A stretch of DNA of 64,000 bases from UBA4782 sp034429195 (lineage in GTDB: Bacteria; Chloroflexota; Anaerolineae; Anaerolineales; Anaerolineaceae), in the NCBI GenBank assembly GCA_034429195.1, contig DAOUGQ010000016.1, positions 124,001 to 188,000 of the forward strand, read 5' to 3'. The notes beneath the pieces were generated by a model. It ran no database searches. It saw only the letters and a program-made list of their open reading frames with translations, and was not told the DNA's origin. Positions 33,009-41,983 of the stretch are shown here, piece by piece (the stretch's first letter is position 1; every line of letters begins with the position of its first letter). The position numbers and the translations under genes are program-made.

Positions 33009-33944
33009 ATGAAAATAGCGAATGATGTTACAGAATTAGTTGGAAACACACCACTGGTTCGTCTAAACCGGATTGTAAAGAATTCATATGCAGAAATCTT
33101 AGCAAAAGTTGAATACTTCAACCCTGCCAATAGTGTAAAAGATCGCATTGGTGTGGCAATGATTGATGCAGCAGAAAAAGCTGGGATCATAAGTCCTGGG
33201 AAGACCATACTTGTAGAACCCACCAGTGGGAACACCGGAATTGCCCTTGCGATGGCAGGTGCTGCGAAGGGGTATCATATCATCTTGACTATGCCTGATT
33301 CGATGAGCAAAGAACGTCGGATGTTACTTCGTGCTTATGGTGCTGAACTTGTCTTGACACCTGGGATTGATGGGATGGCTGGAGCCATTCGAAAAGCCCA
33401 GGAAATTGCTGAGTCAAACGAAAATGCCTTTATTCCTCAACAATTTGAAAACCCTGCCAATCCAGAAATTCACCGAAAAACGACAGCAGAAGAGATCTGG
33501 CGAGATACAGACGGAAAGGTGGATATTTTTGTTGCTGGAGTTGGCACAGGTGGAACTATTACTGGAGTGGGCGAAGTCCTAAAATCTCGGAAACCTTCTG
33601 TCAAAATAGTGGCAGTGGAACCGGATACCTCGCCAGTCTTATCAGGTGGGCAGAAAGGGTTACATTCAATCCAGGGGATAGGTGCGGGCTTCATCCCTGA
33701 AGTCCTGAATACCAAAGTATATGATGAAGTTATTCGTGTGAAGAATGTAGATGCTTTTTCGATGTCTCGCATTTTAGCATCAAATGAAGGGCTGTTAGTG
33801 GGCATTTCAGCAGGTGCGGCTACCTGGGCTGCGGTTCAACTGGCAAACCGTCCTGAAAATGCCGGCAAGATGATCGTCGTCATCATTCCTGACAGTGGTG
33901 AACGGTATTTGAGCACCCCCTTATTCGCTGACTTGGCAGAATAA
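33009..33944 (+). CDS. cysK: Cysteine synthase A (O-acetylserine sulfhydrylase)
   Basis: A 311-residue PLP enzyme that makes cysteine from O-acetylserine and sulfide. Visible motifs: TELVGNTPLVRLN (residues 8-20), the PLP lysine in PANSVKDRIG (about residue 43), the TSGNTGIALA loop (about 68-77), GTGGTITGVGE (about 175-185) and GISAGAATWAA. A frame continues upstream to 32850, but the ATG at 33009 has GAGGTG at the right distance and matches the family N-terminus. It is followed after 22 bases by cysE, which makes its substrate. Confidence 0.95.
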   Translation: MKIANDVTELVGNTPLVRLNRIVKNSYAEILAKVEYFNPANSVKDRIGVAMIDAAEKAGIISPGKTILVEPTSGNTGIALAMAGAAKGYHIILTMPDSMSKERRMLLRAYGAELVLTPGIDGMAGAIRKAQEIAESNENAFIPQQFENPANPEIHRKTTAEEIWRDTDGKVDIFVAGVGTGGTITGVGEVLKSRKPSVKIVAVEPDTSPVLSGGQKGLHSIQGIGAGFIPEVLNTKVYDEVIRVKNVDAFSMSRILASNEGLLVGISAGAATWAAVQLANRPENAGKMIVVIIPDSGERYLSTPLFADLAE

Positions 33945-33966
33945 GATCAGAAAGCATGAGATAAAA

Positions 33967-34710
33967 ATGAGTTTTTCGATTCTTAGAAGAATAAAAGAAG
34001 ATATTGATGCAGTATTTGAACGAGATCCAGCCGCCAGGACAGGTCTTGAAGTATTGTTCACTTATCCTGGGCTCCATGCGATCTGGGGGTACCGTGTTGC
34101 CCATTGGTTGTGGACACATCAACTAAAGTTTTTCGGACGATTGTTATCTCATATTGTCCGATGGATGACGGGAATTGAAATCCATCCGGGAGCAAGAATT
34201 TGCTCAAGTTTCTTCATCGATCATGGTATGGGTGTTGTAATCGGCGAGACGGCTGAAATAGGCTGCAATGTAACCATGTATCACGGGGTGACATTAGGCG
34301 GTGTAAGCCTCGAAAAGGGGAAACGACATCCTACGATCAAAGATAATGTGGTTATTGGGGCGGGTGCCACGATATTAGGTGCCATTACTGTGGGTGAAAA
34401 CAGCCGCATTGGTGCAAATGCTGTGGTGGTCAAAGATGTACCTCCTGATTCAGTTGTGGTAGGTGTGCCAGGGCAGGTTATTGCGCGCAAGCATCAACCA
34501 GAAGCAAGATTAGACCTGCAGCATAATATGTTACCTGATGCCATAGGCACTGCCATCACGGTTATGATGAAACGCCTTGAAAAAGTAGAGAAGAAGGTAT
34601 CACATCTTGAGGCAATTCAAAATGGAAATGGATATCATCAGGAGGAGGAGTTGCCTGGTATTCATGTTCCTAAAGAAGGTTACTGGCAGGGTGAGGATTT
34701 TATGATCTGA
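33967..34710 (+). CDS. cysE: Serine O-acetyltransferase
   Basis: A 247-residue enzyme, acetyl-CoA plus serine to O-acetylserine, the step before cysK. The helical N-terminal region (FSILRRIKEDIDAVFERDPAA) is followed by left-handed beta-helix hexapeptide repeats: IEIHPGARICSSFFIDHG, TAEIGCNVTMYHGVTLGG, KDNVVIGAGATILG and ENSRIGANAVVV. The catalytic His-Asp pair lies in FIDHGMG. A 60-residue C-terminal extension beyond GVPGQVIARKHQ contains a charged helix (LEKVEKKVSHLEAI) and may mediate assembly with CysK. Same operon as cysK. Confidence 0.95.
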   Translation: MSFSILRRIKEDIDAVFERDPAARTGLEVLFTYPGLHAIWGYRVAHWLWTHQLKFFGRLLSHIVRWMTGIEIHPGARICSSFFIDHGMGVVIGETAEIGCNVTMYHGVTLGGVSLEKGKRHPTIKDNVVIGAGATILGAITVGENSRIGANAVVVKDVPPDSVVVGVPGQVIARKHQPEARLDLQHNMLPDAIGTAITVMMKRLEKVEKKVSHLEAIQNGNGYHQEEELPGIHVPKEGYWQGEDFMI

Positions 34711-34730
34711 TCATCTCTTAAGATAGGGTG

Positions 34731-34797
34731 TGATGCGGTCCTTGACCGCATCATAATTCTATTGCTCAGCTAAGTAGGGTCTGGAAAATGACCGCAC
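34731..34797. repeat. Two-hairpin intergenic repeat, copy 2
   Basis: A perfect 10-bp stem TGATGCGGTC / GACCGCATCA (34731-34740 with 34744-34753) follows the cysE stop by 20 bases, then GGTCTGGAAAATGACCGCAC at 34778-34797. Both parts parallel the copy at 5942-6006, which lies in the opposite orientation. The first hairpin may also end cysE transcription. Confidence 0.6.
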
Positions 34798-34868
34798 TTT
34801 ACAAGAACTCTGACCATACCATGCTACAGTCGAAGATCACTTCTCTGCATTCATGATGACACCACTGC

Positions 34869-34911
34869 TGTCATTGCGTACCCTTGTTCGTAAAGAATGA
34901 AACAATCCCTC
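34869..34911. repeat. Degraded copy of the TCATTGCG...CAATC intergenic repeat
   Basis: GTCATTGCG at 34870-34878 and GAAACAATCCC about 25 bases later mirror the ends of the element at 15221-15263, but the inner hairpin is lost. Confidence 0.35.
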
Positions 34912-35005
34912 GTATTAAAGGCTGTTTCGCTTTGATCGGAGTGAAAACTGGCAAGTGAAATCGTTTCGTTTTATTACAGGAATAATTAGTGGTACCAACT
35001 TATGA

Positions 35006-36013
35006 TCAACGTCTTTGCTTGCCGCTGAGAACTAAAAAGACCAATCCGGCAGCACAGATCACAATGATACCAAACCCAAGGATCCGGCGGTTTCCCTGCA
35101 TGAATGTAATCTCAGGAAACAGGGGCGCCCTGGTTGGTGTAGGTGTCATCGATGGAATGGGGGTTTGAGTGGGGGGTAGCGGCGTGCTGGTTGGTCGGGG
35201 TGTGCGCGTGGCAGGTTTGGGTGTCTCTGTGATGGTAGGTGATATAGTTGGTGTAAACGCTGTCCGGATGATTAATTTTTGGTTCGGATAGATGGTATCG
35301 ACTGTCATACCGTTGAGTGCTTTTATTGTGGCTGCATCCACTTTATATGTGTCTGCAATTCCCCAAAGCGTCTGTCCTGGCTGGACTACATGAATGATCG
35401 AACCATCTGAATTTGCTGTTGCGGTTACAATTTCAAAGACACGTTGATCGGTGGTGGGTCCAAATGTAGCGGTGATTCCTCCTGGGAGGGTTGGCACTGT
35501 CGTGCTGGCATTATAAGAGCCGCTGGTATACCCTACCTGAAGCACATAGTACCATTTGCCAGTAGAATCTTGTGCTGCACCTGCGCCCGCATGGGTGTAT
35601 AGCCCAGCCTGTGGACCATTCACTGGACGCAAGTGTTCGTAATCAGCCCAATAAGTAGAATACAGGTCGGGAAACGCACTGACACCACAGGCGATATTTT
35701 CGGTCACAAAAGCTGTTGCACCGCCACCATAGCCAGCCGCCATCGCCCGGGCAGAAGCATTTGGATAGCCCATACTTGCAAGGTGCGTGCAGCTTTGATA
35801 ACTAGCCATAATCTCTGCAGTAGATTGTGCTGTTGCCATCAAAATACCATCAACGGTAAGATCAGCATATCCATAGGATTCTCGCCACACATTTGTTTGC
35901 GAGATGATATCCCAGGGAGAAGTTGGAGGAGTATCCTGCGCTGATGCTGTAGAAGAAGGGAAAAGCATCAGAACTAGAAGAAAAATGGAAAGAAAAAAGA
36001 TTCGTTTGTACAT
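35006..36013 (-). CDS. Secreted, membrane-anchored CAP domain protein with LysM
   Basis: A 335-residue surface protein. Order: signal peptide (residues 1 to about 25, ending ASAQ), a CAP/SCP domain (about 35-170) with ACGVSAF and TENIACG and the histidines in CTHLAS and DYEHLRP, a LysM domain (about 208-250, HVVQPGQTLWGIADTYKVD), a Thr/Pro-rich linker with TPTP-like repeats (about 255-300), and a C-terminal membrane helix with a basic GKQRR end. LysM binds peptidoglycan-type glycans, so it probably sits at the cell wall. Role of the CAP part unknown. The ATG at 36013 is chosen over an upstream frame start at 36079 because AAAGGA precedes it and it begins the signal peptide. Confidence 0.85.
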   Translation of the reverse strand: MYKRIFFLSIFLLVLMLFPSSTASAQDTPPTSPWDIISQTNVWRESYGYADLTVDGILMATAQSTAEIMASYQSCTHLASMGYPNASARAMAAGYGGGATAFVTENIACGVSAFPDLYSTYWADYEHLRPVNGPQAGLYTHAGAGAAQDSTGKWYYVLQVGYTSGSYNASTTVPTLPGGITATFGPTTDQRVFEIVTATANSDGSIIHVVQPGQTLWGIADTYKVDAATIKALNGMTVDTIYPNQKLIIRTAFTPTISPTITETPKPATRTPRPTSTPLPPTQTPIPSMTPTPTRAPLFPEITFMQGNRRILGFGIIVICAAGLVFLVLSGKQRR

Positions 36014-36084
36014 AATAGAAATATCCTTTCCAATTATAATGCACGCTTTTTTGATTTTGAGTGATATGTGAATAGACAAACAAA

Positions 36085-36108
36085 AAGCCGCGCTGGAAAG
36101 CGCGGCTT
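36085..36108 (-). terminator. Terminator of the CBS domain gene
   Basis: A perfect 10-bp stem AAGCCGCGCT / AGCGCGGCTT with a four-base loop, followed on the minus strand by TTTGTTTG. Confidence 0.85.
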
Positions 36109-36127
36109 GAGAGAAAGATATTTAGTT

Positions 36128-36523
36128 TTAGATTGACATGGCTTCTGCAACAACTAAAAAGTCTGTTGCTGAAATCATGCCTATTAATTCGCCATTATCG
36201 CTTGTTACTGGTAAATGGTGAACTCTAAGCTTTTTCATAATTTGTGCGCATTCTTGCAAGCTGGTACTTTCAGAGACAGTTGTGATGGGTGTGGTCATGA
36301 TATCACGCACCAACATTTCTGCTGGATTGTGGCGAGAGGCGATGATCTTATCACTGATGTCTGTTGAAGTGACAATCCCGTATTCAGGGTTTTTTTCGCT
36401 TTTCTTTACGATAAGGCTATGAATATATCGACGACGCATTAAAGAAAGGGCTTGCTTTACGGTAGCGTCAGGGTCAACATAGACGATCAATGTGACCATC
36501 CACTCACGTACAGTGAAATCCAT
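36128..36523 (-). CDS. CBS domain protein
   Basis: A 131-residue protein made of two CBS repeats: first VREWMVTLIVYVDPDATVKQALSLM..RRRYIHSLIVKK, second VRDIMTTPITTVSESTSLQECAQIM..KKLRVHHLPVTSDNGE. CBS pairs bind adenosyl ligands such as AMP or ATP. No partner domain is attached. The ATG at 36523 is chosen over the ATG at 36553 and a TTG at 36562 because GGAGG lies five bases before it and CBS begins directly after; the longer forms would add 10 or 13 residues. It is a single gene with its own terminator. Confidence 0.85.
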   Translation of the reverse strand: MDFTVREWMVTLIVYVDPDATVKQALSLMRRRYIHSLIVKKSEKNPEYGIVTSTDISDKIIASRHNPAEMLVRDIMTTPITTVSESTSLQECAQIMKKLRVHHLPVTSDNGELIGMISATDFLVVAEAMSI

Positions 36524-36619
36524 TGGTTCCTCCAGTTGTGATTTTTGGTTCATTTTAGCCAACCTTTCTTTATTATAGAAGTGAAGAGGAGTGAACGCAA
36601 ACTTTTGTTGACAAAAGGT

Positions 36620-37408
36620 TCATTCCTGATGATTTTCTTCACCCAACCAATCCCATTGCGATAATGGTTCTATGAACTGATGTGCAGTCAGATCAAGTTG
36701 AATGGGAGTGATTGTTACAAAACCATCTGCAAGGTCTCCTATATCAGTGCCTGGTTCGCGCACGCCTGTAGGTGCCTCACCACCGATCCAATAATATGGC
36801 TGTCCGCGCGGATCCTCACGTCGTAGAAGTGCATCTTGGTAGATGCGTAATCCCTGGCGTGTAATGTGAAAACTCGTTAACTGTTCAACAGGTAAATAGG
36901 GCACATTTACATTGAGAATGATTTCTTTGGGCAATCCATTTTTGATTACCATTTCAGCCACTTTGCTTGCCACCCAGGCTGCACCGGTATAGTCAATGGG
37001 TCCTTCAAGATATTCCGGGGCATCCACTGACATGGCAATCGCTGGAACTCCCCAGATGCAGGCTTCCATGGCAGCGGTTACAGTTCCAGAATAAGTGGCA
37101 TCGTGTCCAAGATTAGCATTAGGATTGATCCCGGTTACCACAAGGTCTATTGGTTCAGGAAGCAACCCAAGCATGACCAGTGCCACACAATCTGAAGGTG
37201 CACCATCGCAAGCATACGCCTGGACACCATCTGAAAGGTTAACTGACTTAACACGCAAAGGTCGATGCAAAGTTTTTGAATGACCAGAAGCTGACCAATT
37301 TCGATCGGGCGCTACAATGATCACTTTACCTAATGGTTCTAATGACAACGCCAGTGCAAGCAGCCCGGGTGCATGTACGCCATCATCATTGGTTACTAAA
37401 ATATTCAT
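36620..37408 (-). CDS. surE: 5'-nucleotidase SurE
   Basis: A 262-residue member of the SurE family (nucleoside 5'-monophosphate phosphatase). The metal-binding N-terminus MNILVTNDDGVHAPGLLALA, the serine in the loop APDRNWSASGHSKTLHRPL and GINPNANLGHDATYSGTV are all present with the expected order. An AGGAGAC site precedes the start. It is 76 bases from the adenosine deaminase gene upstream; both act in nucleotide salvage. Confidence 0.95.
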   Translation of the reverse strand: MNILVTNDDGVHAPGLLALALSLEPLGKVIIVAPDRNWSASGHSKTLHRPLRVKSVNLSDGVQAYACDGAPSDCVALVMLGLLPEPIDLVVTGINPNANLGHDATYSGTVTAAMEACIWGVPAIAMSVDAPEYLEGPIDYTGAAWVASKVAEMVIKNGLPKEIILNVNVPYLPVEQLTSFHITRQGLRIYQDALLRREDPRGQPYYWIGGEAPTGVREPGTDIGDLADGFVTITPIQLDLTAHQFIEPLSQWDWLGEENHQE

Positions 37409-37484
37409 AATGTCTCCTGATAGGGAACTTACAATAATTCTATATTATATTACCAGATTTTTCTTTCTTGATTTGCCTGCATCA

Positions 37485-38540
37485 TCATATTGGCGATAAG
37501 ATATCTTGCCAACCCTGTGCAATACGTTCTGCCAGAATAAATTTTTCATTTTGTGACAGAAAGGAAGCATGCGCAGCTGCAATCATGCATTGGGCAATCT
37601 GGTATCTGGTAAGATTTCTCTGGTATAACGCCAATGCACATTCTAAAGAAAGGGATGTTTGTTGAATGGAAGGGTCATCAGTATTGATGGTAACCTGCAA
37701 ACCTTCAGCCAGCATTTTTTGAACAGGGTGATGGCTTAAGTTATTTACCGCACCACTCAAATAATTACTGCTCAGGCAAACTTCAAAGGGGATATTCTGC
37801 TCTCGAGCAAATTCGGATACAGCAGGATTATCTATGATATGACAGCCATGACCAATGCGTTCTGCACCAAATTCATGAATGGCAATTTGAATATTTTCTG
37901 CTGGTCCCCATTCACCAGCATGCGCCGTTAGATGCAATCCGCTTTTTTTTACTTTTGCAAAGAGAGGGATAAAAGCTTCTCCAGAAAAGGCTGCTTCATC
38001 ACCAGCCAGGTCGATCCCACAATATCCTTCACTTTTTCTCTCGATCACCAGATCAACAATTCTTGCAGCTTCATTCAGAGATTCATGGCGGTTTATCAAA
38101 ACAATGAATTGAACTTGTAAATTTAACTGCTTTGCATATGGTAATGCTGCCTGCTGCACCCATTCTAACACTTGTGAATAATTTCCTGCACCTGCAGCAC
38201 TCAAAGCGGTAGGAGAGATGCGTAGCTCCAGATATATCACATGATCCACGGCTGCATCTTCCAGAACTTCCACTGTGGTTCGCTGAATGATCTCTTTGGA
38301 AACATAGAATTGACGGAGGAGGCCAAATTTGCTTAAGAATGCGCTTGAGGTATGAGCATCTTCGGGTTGAATTTGTACCATGCGAATGATCTCATCTCTG
38401 GTGTACGCAAGATTGGGAATCGAAGGAGCAAGCTCCAACAGTGTTGCCAATCTAATAGCTCCTTCACGATGCCGGTGCAAATCGATCTTGGGCCGCCGAA
38501 AAAAATCATCCAGAAGGTCACCAGGAATAGTGCCAAACAA
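37485..38540 (-). CDS. add: Adenosine deaminase family protein
   Basis: A 351-residue amidohydrolase of the adenosine deaminase family, which turns adenosine into inosine and ammonia. The first metal motif is DLHRHREGAIR (HxH at about residues 22-24), TAHAGEWG carries the third His and catalytic Glu, the ERIGHGCHI motif holds the catalytic His and TINTDDPSI the Asp pair. The start used is a TTG; no good ribosome binding site is visible and other in-frame starts would cut the domain. Close relatives act on adenine or aminodeoxyfutalosine, so the exact substrate is open. Confidence 0.8.
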   Translation of the reverse strand: MFGTIPGDLLDDFFRRPKIDLHRHREGAIRLATLLELAPSIPNLAYTRDEIIRMVQIQPEDAHTSSAFLSKFGLLRQFYVSKEIIQRTTVEVLEDAAVDHVIYLELRISPTALSAAGAGNYSQVLEWVQQAALPYAKQLNLQVQFIVLINRHESLNEAARIVDLVIERKSEGYCGIDLAGDEAAFSGEAFIPLFAKVKKSGLHLTAHAGEWGPAENIQIAIHEFGAERIGHGCHIIDNPAVSEFAREQNIPFEVCLSSNYLSGAVNNLSHHPVQKMLAEGLQVTINTDDPSIQQTSLSLECALALYQRNLTRYQIAQCMIAAAHASFLSQNEKFILAERIAQGWQDILSPI

Positions 38541-38572
38541 TGGGGTTTGCAGGGAGGAAATCTGGCTCGTAT

Positions 38573-39457
38573 TTACCTGCCTGGGTTTTGTCGCCGCACA
38601 ATGGCATCTGCCATGCGGGCAATTTTTACCATTACTTCAACATCATGCACGCGGATGATATCCACTCCACGTGCAATGCCAATTGCGATAGCGGCAGCAG
38701 TACCCTCCAGTCGTTTTTGTGGTTCAGCATCCAGAGTGTACCCAATGAAAGATTTTCGTGATGGACCCAGAAGGATGGGATAACCTAACGAGCAAAGCTC
38801 ATTCTGCCGGTTGAGCAGTTCAAGATTATCTTCAACTGACTTCCCAAAGCCAATGCCGGAATCCAGGATGATATGATCAGAGCGGATGCCAGCCTGATGT
38901 GCCAGACTGACACTGGCAAGCAGTTCAGATTTTATGTCTTCGATCAGGTTTTCGTATCTTGCTCCAAGGTGAATTCCGCCCAATCGTTTATCAAGAAACG
39001 CATTATCAGGTTTACTGCGGTTATGCATTAAGATGACTGGTGCTTTATGCCGAGATACCACAGAAGCCATGTCTGGGTCTGCCCGCAATGCCCATACATC
39101 ATTCACCCAATCAACCCCGGCTTCTAATGCTTCATGCGCAACTTCCGCCTTATAGGTGTCAATTGAGAGGATCACATCTAATCCAGAATCGCGAATTGCT
39201 CTAATTACTGGCAGCACACGCTTTATCTCTTCCTGGGCGGTCACCGAAGTTGAACCCGGTCGTGTGCTTTCCCCTCCAATATCAAGAATATCTGCGCCAG
39301 CCTGAACAAAATTTTGAGCTCGTGCCAGTGCAGCTTTGACGACATCGACCTGTTGGATCAAACCATCACCCGAGAAACTGTCGGGTGTGATATTCAAGAT
39401 ACCCATGATAAAGGTACGGCTTCCCCAGGGAAGTGGATAAGTAAGTTTTGGACTCAT
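38573..39457 (-). CDS. folP: Dihydropteroate synthase
   Basis: A 294-residue TIM barrel that joins p-aminobenzoate to dihydropterin diphosphate, the target of sulfonamides. Motifs: MGILNITPDSFSGDG (about residues 18-32), the GADILDIGGESTRPG pterin site (about 53-67), and PVILMHNR. ILDSGIGFGKSVEDN and LLGPSRKSFIGYTL (with the conserved SRKSF) follow. Its start overlaps the folK stop by four bases. Confidence 0.95.
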   Translation of the reverse strand: MSPKLTYPLPWGSRTFIMGILNITPDSFSGDGLIQQVDVVKAALARAQNFVQAGADILDIGGESTRPGSTSVTAQEEIKRVLPVIRAIRDSGLDVILSIDTYKAEVAHEALEAGVDWVNDVWALRADPDMASVVSRHKAPVILMHNRSKPDNAFLDKRLGGIHLGARYENLIEDIKSELLASVSLAHQAGIRSDHIILDSGIGFGKSVEDNLELLNRQNELCSLGYPILLGPSRKSFIGYTLDAEPQKRLEGTAAAIAIGIARGVDIIRVHDVEVMVKIARMADAIVRRQNPGR

Positions 39458-39960
39458 TCTTCCCCCCTACTTTTCTTTTTTGCTGGTTGGTAAAGTGTAA
39501 CTCCTGTGATATCGATCTGTTGTGCAATTTCATGCATGGATAATTTCTTTTCCGGGTGGATCAGATCAGGGGCTATGGCAACAAGTGGAACCATCACAAA
39601 GGCGCGCTCTGTCATGTGTGGATGAGGAATGGTGAGAGTATCTGTGTGCATGACAAGGTCATCATATAACAAAATATCAAGATCGATGATTCGTGGACCA
39701 TATCGGAACGTCGCTTCACGTTTGAGTGAAGCCTCAATGTGTTTTAAATATTTGAGCAATGCCAAGGGTTCCAGAGAAGTCTTCGCTAGAAGCACCTGAT
39801 TAAGGAACTGTGGTTGTTCAGAGAATCCCCAGGGTTCCGTTTCGTAAACATCCGAAAATTTTGTGACCTGTACTTCAGGGGAGAGGAGAACGACTGCATC
39901 ATGTAGATTTTGCAATCGATCTCCCAGGTTGGTTCCAATGCCCAAAACGATATTTGCCAT
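39454..39960 (-). CDS. folK: 2-amino-4-hydroxy-6-hydroxymethyldihydropteridine diphosphokinase (HPPK)
   Basis: A 168-residue enzyme that adds diphosphate to hydroxymethyl-dihydropterin, the step before folP. Typical blocks: VLGIGTNLGDRLQNLHDAV at the N-terminus, SDVYETEPWGFSEQPQFLNQV (about 36-56) and RYGPRIIDLDILLYDD (about 86-101) with the metal-binding Asp pair, then IPHPHMTERAFVMVPLV. A basic tail KKKSRGEE ends it. The gene starts one base after the hom stop and overlaps folP by four bases, so hom-folK-folP form a transcript. Confidence 0.95.
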   Translation of the reverse strand: MANIVLGIGTNLGDRLQNLHDAVVLLSPEVQVTKFSDVYETEPWGFSEQPQFLNQVLLAKTSLEPLALLKYLKHIEASLKREATFRYGPRIIDLDILLYDDLVMHTDTLTIPHPHMTERAFVMVPLVAIAPDLIHPEKKLSMHEIAQQIDITGVTLYQPAKKKSRGEE

Positions 39961-39961
39961 T

Positions 39962-40993
39962 TTACCTGGTTTGATAAATGTTTAGCATATCTGCCAGCAA
40001 ACCAAATGCGGTAGTTACCGGCCCTGGATTTGATTCAAGAACTCCAAGTCCGGGAAGTACGTCGGTTTCAAAAACTATGAACGAACTGGTGCCATTGACA
40101 CTATAGAGTGGAGAGGCAGAAGAGACTTTTTCGGGTTTCACGCTCGCCTGAACATGGTCACCCTGGCGGGTGGCACGGCAAACTAATTTCCAGCGTTCAC
40201 CAGATTTCTTTGCTTCAGCAAGCATCTGAGGGGTGATCCCGCGAATACCTTCCCGATCTACTTCCTGCGGTTTGAGTGGGATGTCCATCAAAACAGTTAC
40301 CAGCGCCGCAACTTTAATGGCTGCATCCCAACCATCAATATCACCGGACGGATCGGTTTCAGTGATGCCAATCGAAGCGCCATATTGCACTGCTTCATCG
40401 AGTGTTTCACCATTTTCCATCCGTTCCAATAGCAGATTGGTGCAGGAATTGAGGATCCCCATGAAACCACGCAATTCTGCTGAAGGCAAGGTGGAGCGAT
40501 GCAAGGAGAAGATAGGGGCACCATCCATGACGGTTGACTCAAATCGAAATTGCTTACCCTTACTGGCAGCCAGGCTGGTGAGTTCTTTATACCCATGCAC
40601 CACCGGACCTTTATTGGCAGTGATGATATGCATACCCATTTCAAGAGCTGTACGCAGGTGTGTGATGGCAGGTTCACCCGTGAGATGGTTCACCGGGCTG
40701 TTTTCGAACAGGACGTCGCCGGGGCAGGCGCGAATGAAAGCCGGGATATCAGCAGGTTTCTTTACAGTCGAAAGCTGATCCAATGATTGACCAGATTCGA
40801 CAAGTTCAATGGCTTTATCCACATCAAGACCATCAGGGTTGATCGCCATGCCGTGTTTACCAGTTGCGATGCCGGTAATTTTCCAGGTCAGATTGTATTG
40901 TGATTTCATCAGCACAGATTTTCGTTGTAAAAGGCGGGCTAGAGCCCTGCCAACATTTCCAAATCCGACCAGGACTAATTTAATCTCTTTCAT
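39962..40993 (-). CDS. hom: Homoserine dehydrogenase
   Basis: A 343-residue NAD(P)-dependent enzyme: aspartate semialdehyde to homoserine on the way to threonine and methionine. N-terminal VLVGFGNVGRALARLL Rossmann motif, the TANKGPVVHGYKEL segment with the catalytic Lys, FRFESTVMDGAPIF and a DPSGDIDGWDAAIKVAAL motif (about residues 205-225) are typical. The protein lacks an ACT domain at the C-terminus and so belongs to the short form, with less feedback control. A TATAAT box on the minus strand (41020-41025) lies 27 bases from the start codon and an AGAGGTAA site precedes it. Confidence 0.93.
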   Translation of the reverse strand: MKEIKLVLVGFGNVGRALARLLQRKSVLMKSQYNLTWKITGIATGKHGMAINPDGLDVDKAIELVESGQSLDQLSTVKKPADIPAFIRACPGDVLFENSPVNHLTGEPAITHLRTALEMGMHIITANKGPVVHGYKELTSLAASKGKQFRFESTVMDGAPIFSLHRSTLPSAELRGFMGILNSCTNLLLERMENGETLDEAVQYGASIGITETDPSGDIDGWDAAIKVAALVTVLMDIPLKPQEVDREGIRGITPQMLAEAKKSGERWKLVCRATRQGDHVQASVKPEKVSSASPLYSVNGTSSFIVFETDVLPGLGVLESNPGPVTTAFGLLADMLNIYQTR

Positions 40994-41227
40994 GATTACC
41001 TCTAGTGTGTGATGGGTTTATTATAAAGCATTGGGATGGGATGTACCTGTTGGAATATCAATAAATCATAAGAATGTTTTGTGCCTTTATCGGGAGATAA
41101 TCCGAAAAATTTTCCCTCAAGAGTACCAGGGACATGAAGGAAGAAATTTTATATTTTTAATGCTTTTCATGACGATTGGTCAGTTACTCGCCTGGTCTAA
41201 GAATGATCGAACCTTTCACTGCACAGC

Positions 41228-41983
41228 CTATATCGGAGGCCAGGGGTATGGTCTGCGTTCTTTGGTGGGAAAGGGAAAGATTGGATTCATGATATAGTAC
41301 TCACAACGTTTCACCATCGCGCGAATTTCACTCACTCTGATCAGCTTGCTAAATTCGTTATACAACTCACTTTCAGGTTCCAATCTATCAATCAGGCTTT
41401 GTATATCCTTTAACAGAACTACCGGTATTTCCTGCCCAGCAAAATCCCATATGACAGTACGTAATTTATCTTCTACATGAAAACAAAGACCATGATCGAT
41501 CGCCCAGAGATGATGCCGGGCATCAAAAAACACATGCCCTCCCTTCCGATCTGCATTGTTGGAGATCAGGTCAAACAGTACCAGAGGTCGTAGAAGTTCC
41601 TTATCTTCTTTGCTAAAGCGAAAAAAGTGATAATCAGGATCATGCTCAACAAATACCTGCAGCGAGCCTGCCCCTAAAGGGGTTTTCCGGTTGCGATAGA
41701 TGCACGGGGGCACAAGATCCCATCCCAGCGTATTGCTGAGGAGATACGATGCTACTTCACGCCTTGTGAGAGTGCCTATCGGAAAATCCCATAAAGCTTG
41801 CTCACCTTTGCGGGGTTTATATACCACCCGAATCGTTTTCCCTTCAAAGGTTAATCTTCCGAGAAATGTGTAATTAGAGCTATTTAAGAACTGACCCTCC
41901 AGTTGAAGGATGCCATGCTGGAGGGCGGTGATCATTTCATGATTGCCAGTGAATGAATCGCTGAAATCAATGCCTGTGTCCAT
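41228..41983 (-). CDS. SCO1664 family protein (PI3/4-kinase-like fold)
   Basis: A 251-residue protein matching the SCO1664 family known from Actinobacteria. Key parts: GRLTFEGKTIRVVYKPRKGEQALWDFP (the lysine of an ATP site), RREVASYLLSNTLGWDLVPP, then the catalytic-loop-like SNNADRKGGHVFFD (about residues 139-152) and AIDHGLCFHVED, which fits the D-R-K-x-x-N/H and D-x-G pattern of PI3K/HipA-like kinases. Its biochemical role is not known. It overlaps the upstream DUF3090 gene by 17 bases, the same arrangement seen in Actinobacteria. Confidence 0.85.
   Translation of the reverse strand: MDTGIDFSDSFTGNHEMITALQHGILQLEGQFLNSSNYTFLGRLTFEGKTIRVVYKPRKGEQALWDFPIGTLTRREVASYLLSNTLGWDLVPPCIYRNRKTPLGAGSLQVFVEHDPDYHFFRFSKEDKELLRPLVLFDLISNNADRKGGHVFFDARHHLWAIDHGLCFHVEDKLRTVIWDFAGQEIPVVLLKDIQSLIDRLEPESELYNEFSKLIRVSEIRAMVKRCEYYIMNPIFPFPTKERRPYPWPPI

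Noticed and set aside
41031..41297. Plus-strand 88-codon frame
   Set aside because: No ribosome binding site and its second half is antisense to the SCO1664 gene; no family resemblance.
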